64,000 nucleotides of DNA from Anticarsia gemmatalis (taxonomy: Eukaryota; Arthropoda; Insecta; Lepidoptera; Erebidae), in the NCBI RefSeq assembly GCF_050436995.1, contig NC_134753.1, positions 1,178,001 through 1,242,000 of the forward strand. Reading direction: 5' to 3'. Shown here piece by piece: positions 1 through 8,700 of this stretch. The notes beneath the pieces are model-generated. The model saw nothing but the letters and a program-made list of their open reading frames with translations. It was not told the origin of the DNA and searched no databases. Within the stretch, counting starts at the first letter, position 1. Each line of letters begins with the position of its first letter. The translations under genes were made by a program, and so were the position numbers.

Positions 1-509
1 AGCTGAAGCAGAAGGGACGTGTTATGCGTACGGGAAGCCAGAAATCTACAAGCAGCAGCGCTCCGGCGTCCTAGGAAGTCCTGACTTGCGAACGACGGGC
101 GAGTAGAGGTACACTGTCGACATCATCTGGTGAGATCATTTCTTTTCTTTTCGACAGTGGCTCGGTTTGTTCTCTGGTAAAAAGTAGTTTTACTGAGAAA
201 TTACCCGGCACTAAACGCAACGAGATAGTTTATTTAACGGAGATTGGCGGGAAAGATGTTAAGTGTTTATCGCAAATCATTAGCTCTGTTACAATACAGG
301 AAATCTCTCTATCTATACTGCTTCATGTCGTTTCTGATAATGTGATTTCAGATGCAATTATTATAGGAAGAGACGTACTCGAAAAAGGAATCCATGTTGA
401 AATTAATAGTGGCAGTCTAAGTTTTCTTTGTACGCAAAGAAGTAAACATGTGCAAAATGCAAACAAGGTTGATTTTAACACTATTGAAACTAACGTTATT
501 TATAAGTGA
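1..509 (+). pseudogene. Ty3/gypsy-type retrotransposon remnant: zinc-knuckle and aspartic protease part
   Basis: The plus strand reads as the gag/pol junction of a Ty3/gypsy-type LTR retrotransposon. Around 20-50 a degraded CCHC zinc knuckle is visible (TCYAYGKP, with the second Cys position and the His replaced). From about 75 to 506 a retropepsin-like segment is open in a different frame. It has the active-site motif FDSGS at about 153-167 and the later IIGRD motif near 360-374, and ends at TGA 507-509. The frame change near 70-120, with an in-frame TAG at 72-74, shows the copy is broken. The 5' part lies outside the window. The family is recognised from motif order; the exact clade cannot be told. 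Confidence 0.7.
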
Positions 510-900
510 CGACTGATTTGCACTAATTAGAATACTTAAAAAAATATAACGCCTCCTTTATTTACAGTAAGTATTCCAACTCGTCGCGTTTCGACAGGCA
601 CTTTAAAGGTTGATTTAATAGACCCACATGAGGTGGTACAACGTCGTCCTTTAAGGGTATCGCCTGCTGACAAGGATATTATAGTAAACGAAAAAAATGT
701 ACAGTCTCTTCTAGATGCAGATGTCATTCGTGAGAGCTCATCGCGGTTTGTCAGCCCCATCCTGTTAGACAAGAAGAAGGGTGGTTTGGAAAGGACGTGT
801 GTAGATTATAGGGAGTTTAATGCCAATGCTCGTCCCGAACACTATCCACTTTCCTAGAGTTGATGAACAGAAAGACCGATTGTAAAGGTTTCATACGCCT
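510..900 (+). pseudogene. Ty3/gypsy-type reverse transcriptase N-terminal remnant
   Basis: The frame is open from about 540 to the stop at 855-857. It encodes the start of a gypsy-type reverse transcriptase: a spacer leading to VVQRRPLRVSP, then SSSRFVSPILLDKKKGG and CVDYREFNA, which correspond to the N-terminal RT blocks. Just after the stop, similarity to the usual continuation resumes in another frame (about 857-890), so a small indel breaks the gene. The palm domain, RNase H, integrase and LTR are absent. The fragment stops where the minisatellite begins. It is in phase with its own upstream segment but separated from the protease frame by stops. This is a dead copy with no expected activity. 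Confidence 0.75.
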
Positions 901-904
901 AAGT

Positions 905-1975
905 TACATCTATGTTATTGTAATGGCTGGTTGGTAAGGCCTCGGACGCCTAAATCACGCCCGGATAAATGGTCGACATGGGCCTAGTGCGCCCGGTCCA
1001 TGGCTAAGATCGGCTGGTCGGTAAGGGGCTCTGTACGCCCGGTCCACGCCATGAAGTTGTATATTGTGATCGGCTGGTCGGTAAGGGCTGTGTACGCCCG
1101 GTCCACGCCATGAAGTTGTGTATTGTGATCGGCTGGTCGGTAAGGGCTGTGTACGCCCGGTCCACGCCATGAAGTTGTGTATTGTGATCGGCTGGTCGAA
1201 GGGGCTCTGTACGCCCGGTCCACGCCATGAAGTTGTGTATTGTGATCGGCTGGTCGGTAGGGGCCCTATGCGCCCGGTCCACGCCATGAAGTTGTGTATT
1301 GTGATCGGCTGGTCGAAGGGGCTCTGTACGCCCGGTCCACGCCATGAAGTTGTGTATTGTGATCGGCTGGTCGGTAGGGGCCCTATGCGCCCGGTCCACG
1401 CCTTGTATCTGTGGTCGGCTGGTCGAAGGGGCCCTATGCGCCCGGTCTACGCCTTGTATCTGTGGTCGGCTGGTCGAAAGGGCTCTGTACGCCCGGTCCA
1501 CGCCTTGTATCTGTGGTCGGCTGGTCGAAAGGGCTCTATGCGCCCGGTCCACGCCTTGTTACTGTAGTTGGCTGGTTGAAAGGGCTCTATGCGCCCGGTC
1601 CACGTCTTGTAACTGTAGTTGGCTGGTTGAAAGGGCTCTATGCGCCCGGTCCACGCCTTGTTACTGTAGTTGGCTGGTTGAAAGGGCTCTATGCGCCCGG
1701 TCCACGTCTTGTAACTGTAGTTGGCTGGTTGAAAGGGCTCTATGCGCCCGGTCCACGCCTTGTTACTGTAGTTGGCTGGTTGAAAGGGCTCTATGCGCCC
1801 GGTCCACGTCTTGTAACTGTAGTTGGCTGGTTGAAAGGGCTCTATGCGCCCGGTCCACGCCTTGTTACTGTAGTTGGCTGGTTGAAGGGGCTCTATGCGC
1901 CCGGCCCATGCTATGTCTATACGATTGTCCAAAGGTCGGAAAGGTCACGTGCACCCGGGTCTTAATGCGTCTGGT
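905..1975 (+). repeat. GC-rich minisatellite, 58-60 bp then 51 bp units
   Basis: Tandem array sharing the core cggctggtcg...ctctatgcgcccggtcca. From about 1011 to 1364 the unit is 58-60 bp and contains atgaagttgtgtattgtgat. From 1364 to about 1880 it is 51-52 bp and lacks part of that block. Between about 1551 and 1870 two unit variants alternate strictly (ccttgttactg / tcttgtaactg), giving a 102-bp higher-order period. The edges (905-1010 and 1880-1975) are degenerate. Because 51 is divisible by 3, several frames stay open through the array, one of them for over 300 codons. These are repeat artefacts, not genes. The array directly abuts the retrotransposon remnant. Confidence 0.95.
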
Positions 1976-2593
1976 CCATGTCTCAGTGATGCGTATTGTA
2001 GTCGTGAGAATATTGCACCCCGAATTGAGTTATCAAATTGGCTTTGTGTCAGGCATGGACGAGCTCACAATATACGTGAACGTACTGAAACTAATACGTG
2101 TAATCTTTCAGATGATTCTGTACGAGACTACTAATCGCACGAGGACGTGCTACAGTCAGGGTTGGCCGTGTAGGCGCGTCAACCTTTTTGTTGGTTTTAA
2201 ATGCTGGCTAGTGACCGTTGACATAAGACATAACACCGAGCGCTGGGGAGGCGGCCATTATTAGAGAATTGGGTTGTCATGGTGGCGCACGCACCCACGT
2301 GTTGTGGTGGAATGTTAATCGAGTTAGATCATTACTATCCTTTATAATTCTGAATGTTGGACATTAATTAGTGATTTAGTTAACGAGTGATAATGATATT
2401 ATGGACTATCTTGTGACTTAACAAGCCCTGGTCTCTTCGCCCTATTACCCACGTCAAAATGACAGACGAATCCCAATACGATGGCGTTTCTCCTACTCTA
2501 ATGCCTTTATATATTTATTTATTATCCTTAGTAATTCGTAATGACAGGTTTTAGTCCTGCCCGAAAATCTTTCGACTATTCCTTGAGTCCATC
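1976..2593. other. Unassigned sequence after the minisatellite
   Basis: The first 300 bases are less AT-rich than the rest and may be the decayed continuation of the repeat or of the retroelement. No protein similarity, terminal repeat or RNA gene could be recognised. From about 2330 the sequence is ordinary AT-rich DNA. Confidence 0.5.
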
Positions 2594-2639
2594 GGAGAAA
2601 AAAAATGGATGGGTTATTTTAACCCATTTTTTTTTCTCC
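2594..2639. repeat. Short inverted repeat (hairpin)
   Basis: ggagaaaaaaaatgg.. and its reverse complement face each other around gggtta/taaccc, with a 3-nt loop and an extra atggat in one arm. It is probably a small decayed fold-back element. No transcription role is implied. Confidence 0.6.
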
Positions 2640-2893
2640 TGTGTTAATTAAAGACAAAGTAGTTTCTGAGTCTGTGTTTTGATCAAAGATGATGAAGTTT
2701 TTTTGTGAGATAAGCGGCTAAAGCGCGGTAAAAACGTCACCTCTTTTGTAAAATTAGTTTTCATTTCCTACTTTATCAGCGGGAAAAAGTTTCCGTAATT
2801 TTCCTATTTCCTGTAGTTAAAAGCCTTTTTTTATAATAGGTACAAGAGGGCTATGGGCTTTATTGTTCGATTCTAACTCTACTTATATTGGAT

Positions 2894-3164
2894 ACTAGCT
2901 GACCCGCGCAACTTCGCTTGCGTCACATAAAGAGAATGAAAATTTTCCCCGTTTTTGTAACATTTTTTACTTGTGCTCTGCTCCTATTGGCCGTAGCGTG
3001 ATGATATATAGCCTATAGCCTTCCTCGATAAATGGGCTATCTAACACTGAAAGAATTTTTCAAATCGGACCAGTAGTTCCCGAGATTAGCGCGTTCAAAC
3101 AAACAAACAAACATACAAACAATCAAACAAACAAACTCTTCAGCTTTATAATATTAGTATAGAT
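2894..3164 (+). repeat. Lepidopteran short interspersed element, type A (full copy)
   Basis: It begins actagctgacccgcgcaact and ends with a CAAA microsatellite followed by cagctttataatattagtatagat. The same consensus recurs at 9127-9650, 57667-57908 and 60244-60540 in this window. It contains no open frame. It resembles the non-autonomous microsatellite-bearing repeats common in Lepidoptera; the class (SINE, MITE or Helitron-like) cannot be settled from sequence alone. Confidence 0.85.
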
Positions 3165-4664
3165 TTAACTGAATGTAAGGATGTTTAAACATATACTGAT
3201 GAGATTTCATACACAGCAAGAATAATGCCTGCAAAACTTGGAGAACCTTTACCCCTAGAAATGTAGTCAATTATAATATTCGTAAGAACAGTATAGTCCT
3301 GATAAAACCGTAGGGAAGTCTGTCCGTCTGTTGTACTATCACAGATAAACTAATACGCCGGCGAAATGTAAACAAAACAATAACCACGGCTTTATAAGTA
3401 GTTAAAAACCTGTACGGAAATCAAAATATTATGTCCAAATGGGGCCCCTTCGTAGGCGCTAGGCGTTAGTAAACAAATAAAAAAACACAATGTCAAATAG
3501 CTTATAGTGTACCTATTGTGTGTAGCTGTTTGTTTCTAGTATTTGGTTATCAAACACGCATATATTCAAGGTCATACACTATCAAAAATTACATCATCGG
3601 GTACCTGTACGCAAAATGTCAAATTATGCGTGTTTTGAAAGGGACTTTGGCACCATAATTTTAGTAGAAATACATACTAATAAGAATAGATACAAGCTTT
3701 TAATGGCTCCTTCTATAAGCCTATGATTTTTCCTTTTAATGAATGGTCTATAACTTTGTCAAAACTAATCTAAGCTGGTTCAGTTCAGACAGAAAAACAA
3801 AGGTTTTTAATGTTTATGGTTATTAAATATGCATATAAGCGAAAGTAATGCTGTCAGCGTTTTTGTCACGGCTACTAAAAAAATTGCCAGGGTGATAGGT
3901 CGCAACCGAAGTCCCTAACTCGCAATTGGCCAGCGTGGTGGTCTTAACTCCTAACCCTTCTCTTATCATGGGAGGAGTCCCTTGCCAAGCAGCGGGACAT
4001 GAATGGGTTAATTTTTTTTAAGAGTATTTGATAGATCATTTCCAACGAGAGGACACATACAGAAGCTGCATTTTTTTTAGGCTTTCCTTCTTTCTACGCC
4101 GAATCGGTCGAACGCCAAACCGTCTATTGCGTGTTACATAGATAAATTCGCCGCGAGCGTTTTTTTATATCAGTTTTAACGCTATTGAATAAATCCGCTA
4201 AATGTACCTCAGAAACTGAGGGTGAAACACATATAAGCACGTAAGCACGACAACATTCGAAATAAAGTAAGCCAAAAAAAACTCTTTTTAGCGTACTAGT
4301 ACTATTGAACTACGCTTGCAGTCTATTGTTTTTTTACGGGACATAAACATGAAGGCGTTTCCTAATTAATTAAAATATGAACTCTCATGAACCTAGATTA
4401 GAGCAAGGTTCGTATCTGGTCCTAGACAACACCTGACAAATGACGGTAGTACATAAAAACTAGACGTTGTTTATCATAACTACTTATTATTTACGCCTAT
4501 GTTATTATATTATTATGTGTATTTAATGAGTGTGGGTAGTGTTAACAAGTTCGTTTTTTGCATTTTTTTAATTAATAATTAGCTATTTAAACGGTTCGCG
4601 GTTTTTACTCCAATTGTACTTATACTATAATTTTGCCTAATGTAGATAATAATGCCTAACGTGC
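3165..4664. other. Non-coding AT-rich stretch
   Basis: No exon with good splice signals was seen, although the missing 5' exons of the downstream CD36 gene would be expected upstream of 5586. The only recognisable item is a half copy of a MITE at 4175-4222. Confidence 0.5.
4175..4222 (-). mobile_element. Half copy of the gtttctgaggtacattta MITE
   Basis: The stretch gctattgaat..ccgctaaatgtacctcagaaac matches the right arm of the fold-back MITE at 39735-39857. The left arm is missing or unrecognisable. Confidence 0.65.
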
Positions 4665-4739
4665 ATGATTAAAGTGCTACTTTAATATGGCTTTTATAGA
4701 TAATATCTATAAAAGCCCAATTAAAGTAGCACTTTATCA
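4665..4739. repeat. Fold-back element (imperfect palindrome)
   Basis: Left arm taaagtgctactttaa (4670-4685) and inner cttttatagat (4691-4701) are matched by atctataaaag (4705-4715) and ttaaagtagcacttta (4721-4736), with a 3-nt loop. This is a small MITE-like hairpin; no second copy was seen in the window. Confidence 0.8.
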
Positions 4740-5585
4740 TTTTATTAGACTGACAGTTCATGTAAAAAAACATCGTAAATGAGGGTAGTTTTACTTTTTT
4801 TTTCTTCGTGATTTCATAATCGTGCAGCTACACAAACTATATTTGCTTTTATATTTCAGTGTTTTGTGTCGGTTTCCTAATTAGAATTATAGACAATTAA
4901 TAAAACTTGTAATTTTTTACCAGAACCTTGGTTAAGTCACCTGGTCTACCTTCTATCACAGCGTTTTTTTGCATAATTTTAAAAATGCATATTTTATAAA
5001 TTAGATCGATGTTTCAAAGATAGATAACTGACAGCTTGTTAATATAAACTAAGTGCAAATACTGGATTTGGAGGTTATATTTTAGTTTCCGGATAAAAAA
5101 GTGTACCCACATTTATGTAAGTAGTTAAGTGTCAGTACAGCGGCGGAGATTTTCTTCTACTTAAAAAGTATTAAAAGGTGTAAAATCTTAATCTAAGATC
5201 ATTACAGTAAGGCCTTACTAGAAAACCATATCATCTCCTTAAAGTTCAAATATGCAGACTTTATTCTGCTTTAATCTGAACCTTAATGCGGCACCAATAT
5301 TTGTCCAACACCTTCGATAATATACTTAATCAAAGTCACTACTACGCTAATTTGCACAAAAGCAATACAGATATACCCCGAAACCACATCAACGACTTTG
5401 TCAAATTACGTAAACAATATTCACATGAGACATGAAAAAAAGAAACAGAGACTTAGGTTTTCAATAAATCGTGTTTAAATAATTACATTTCTGTTTTAAG
5501 TAGTATATTGTAATAAGTTAAACAGCAAATACGGATGCCATATTAAAACTATTCTCCGTTTTTTAAACTCCATCTATCTTTTCAG
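4740..5585. other. Sequence upstream of the first recognised CD36 exon (probable intron)
   Basis: Ordinary AT-rich sequence ending in the acceptor tatcttttcag at 5585. Because the first recognised exon starts in the middle of a codon, this stretch is most likely intron. Confidence 0.6.
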
Positions 5586-5746
5586 GTCCCTACCGTTTCC
5601 GTGAGAAGCGCAAGCACGTGAATGTGACGTGGCATGAACACAACGGTACCGTGGCTTACAAGACGCAGCGGAGCTGGTTCTTTGATGAACAGAACTCCAA
5701 TGGAACACTACAGGATAATATCACTACTTTGAACGTTATTGCTGCT
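5586..5746 (+). CDS. CD36 gene, first recognised exon
   Basis: Acceptor ttttcag|gt and donor gct|gtgagt. It enters with two bases of a codon that would complete the Gly of a GPY motif if the previous exon ends in G. It encodes PYRFREKRKHVNVTWHEHNG and onward to LNVIAA. Four N-x-S/T sequons are present. It ends in phase 0. It corresponds to the membrane-proximal start of the CD36 ectodomain. Confidence 0.9.
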
Positions 5747-8700
5747 GTGAGTATACTTTTCTGTTTCAGTTATTTCAGGTGCTCTATATTTTTAATTGAT
5801 AGTAAGTAATTTGCAAATTGGCTGGAGTATCGTTAAGTGAAGTCAAAAGACAAATTTTAAAAAGGATTGTTTGCAGTTAAAATAATCTCCTTTTAAAACA
5901 ATGTTGAGCGCCTTTCTGTCTTACATTTATTCTATGTGACGGTGTGGTTAGGCCACTTATTTGTCCAATAAGTCGCTTTGAGTTTGTGTGTTCTTAAAAA
6001 CATTTTCACAAAAGAAGTCGCGATAGTAAAAGTAATCTCTTTTTATTGTTTGCATCGGTAACTTAAGCTACAATAACTAAGATATTCGTTTAACACCTTC
6101 ATAATCTCTAAAGTAAAATTAATGAGTTTGAAGGACTAAATTATTTATAAGACACCCAAAATCGCAGATTACTTCATCATTTCCTAAGCTTTAACTGCTT
6201 TGGTAGTAACATTTCTGCTGAAAATTTCACCAAATCAGCTTTATTCAAATCGTAAAAATAAATTAACTTCATTTCCCTCTAAAATCTTTTACTATAGCCA
6301 TTTGAGATGGTACGTTTATCCCTGTTCTCTCGTAACACCAAATGTTTAGATCATTAAAACTTGCCCGCATTTAATCCGGCTACACCCTGGCTTTGGGAGT
6401 TTTAACAAGCATTTTATACCGTATCAACTTACTTGTGTTCATTCTGCGAAATAATTATGTTATTTTGTTTATTTTGATAAAGAATAACATGATATTAGAG
6501 GTTTGTTAATTTATACTCACATAATAACGTGCCTCTTATAACTAGAGGTGAAAGCAGGGGTTTCTGAAATACAGACGCGTTTTGCTGTTTAAGATGTTAG
6601 TCCAATGTAATGGAGAGCTGTACCTCGATTCTCTACCACTATCGACTACCGACAACCGTGTAGCTATCGACATTGTGACATTTAGAATGTACTGCCCAAA
6701 AAACTTTCCACGACGCCCTTCAGAGGCGCTGATCAGATTTTCATACAAATTTCTTCAGGTCATATGAATTAGACAATACAAATGCACTTTGTCCAACCTG
6801 GAAATCGCACCCGAAACCTTTTGGTCAGCAGTCGGACAACTTTGTGGCCTGGTTGGTAGTGTACGCCCATGCCACACGGGAGTCAGTCTAAAAAAATACG
6901 TACCCAAATTACCAAATTTAACCTAATTTTTCTTATTTCCAGTCTGCAGTCTACCGCTCTCGGTACTGGGGCTTCCTTCAACAGAAGGGTCTCTCCATGG
7001 GTCTTTCCATGTTCAACCAGAAGATCGCCGTCTCCAAGCTGGCTAAAGAACTACTGTTCGAAGGTTACGCGGATCCTCTGCTGGACCTGGCCAAGAGTCT
7101 ACCTCCTAGCACTACGGGAGGAGCACCACCGGTTGACAGATTTGGATGGTTTTATGAGGTAAGCCGGGCTGTTTTTCTACTCTTATTAATCATCTGGTCA
7201 GTGGTGTTGATTGTTAACACTGAAATAAACATAGAAATAAAAATTTTAAGACCTGTTAGTTGTTCTTCGAACTTGGGAGAGTCTTTGTTTCGTAGACACA
7301 TAGACTAAAAAACATTATACCTCTAATTCTTAGATATAACGTGCAAATCTTCTAAAAACTTTGCGAATGGCTACTTTGTAAACTGCCTAATCCAGACTCG
7401 TACTAAAGTCGATTGACAGTGTACTTACGAGCTAACGTTTATAGCAAAACTTTAGGTCCAAACTTCAATAACTTCTTTTGGCCTCATGCCTTAGCTTGCA
7501 GATAAGTGATTCATACTAAGTAAATACTCTTTCTATTCCAGAGGAACAACTCGTTAGAGACAGACGGTTACATGGAGGTCTCCACTGGACAGTTGGCTGG
7601 TACCTTACCAGGACAGATCCTGAGATGGAACTATGAAGACCACCTGCCTTATTATGAAGGAGAATGCTCTAAGGTATTTATTGACTAGTTGTAATAAAAC
7701 TGATCTTTATATTTAGCAATCCCTTCAGATTAATTATTGTTTTTTATCTAAATAATTATTTTTCGAGCTCCGCGGCACGAAATCCGTTCAAAACAGGCTT
7801 CACCACTAGTGCGGGAGTTGTCTGTTCAAAATGATAATCCAAAACATAGAATTATAATAAGACATATTTTTTTTAGTCACAATCTACAAAATGTAAGCAA
7901 ACTAATTTCGTTTACATTGTAAATTAAAAGTTAAGATGATTATCAATTTGCGCGACCTTCAAATCTTTAAACTTGGTTACGTGTCAAATTATTATTTTGG
8001 AATAATTAATAAACTAGAGTCGTCATAGTTATTATGAATGATGGGTGTTATATAACTATTAGAATATTAGAAGTATTTTAATCGACCAAAAATTAACTAT
8101 GACCTTTTAGAAATCTGGATGCTTCTACTTTATTAGCTTTAGACAAGTTTACCGAGCTTTGGTGCTATTTTATTAGCAGTTGAAACTTCGATGCGTATAC
8201 AGCTAAATAAGACATACCTTTTAAGAAATTCTAAAACATTTTTTTATTGTTCTGGATGTAGCTACCTACATAATACCAAAACTTTATCCCTGTGGTAATC
8301 AAACTCAAACTTTCACAGTGGACCAATAAGGTTACGGGCTTAAAATCCATATGTCGTTTCTTTACGTGCTTAGTAGGTAGTGTTTGCGTATAAAACCTTT
8401 TAAAACTTAACCGACTCAAAAAGTAAGTTCTCCGTTTGATCTTTATTTATGTTTGTCCTCGAACTACAACTACCGAAAACTATAGAAAGAGTAATAATAA
8501 TACATTTCTTTATCTATTTTAACCATAAATTGATATATTTAACTTACAATACATATGAACAAACAACAATATGTGCTTGAATTCTCCTGTCAAGCAAATA
8601 ACGCCTGTGTTAGGTTACAAATATGGAGTAATTTGTTATATAAAGCATACCATCATTTTCTTATAAAATCTCCCTTACTCAGCTATCAGGCAGTGCTGGA

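Noticed and set aside
1344..2264. A 306-codon open frame, and several shorter ones on both strands, across the minisatellite
   Set aside because: The 51-bp unit is a multiple of three and lacks stops in several frames, so long frames arise automatically. The translation is a pure repeat with no protein signature.
6542..6767. Coding frames on both strands in the CD36 intron
   Set aside because: They coincide with a dispersed repeat that has copies at 10525 and 61028; no splice or family signal.
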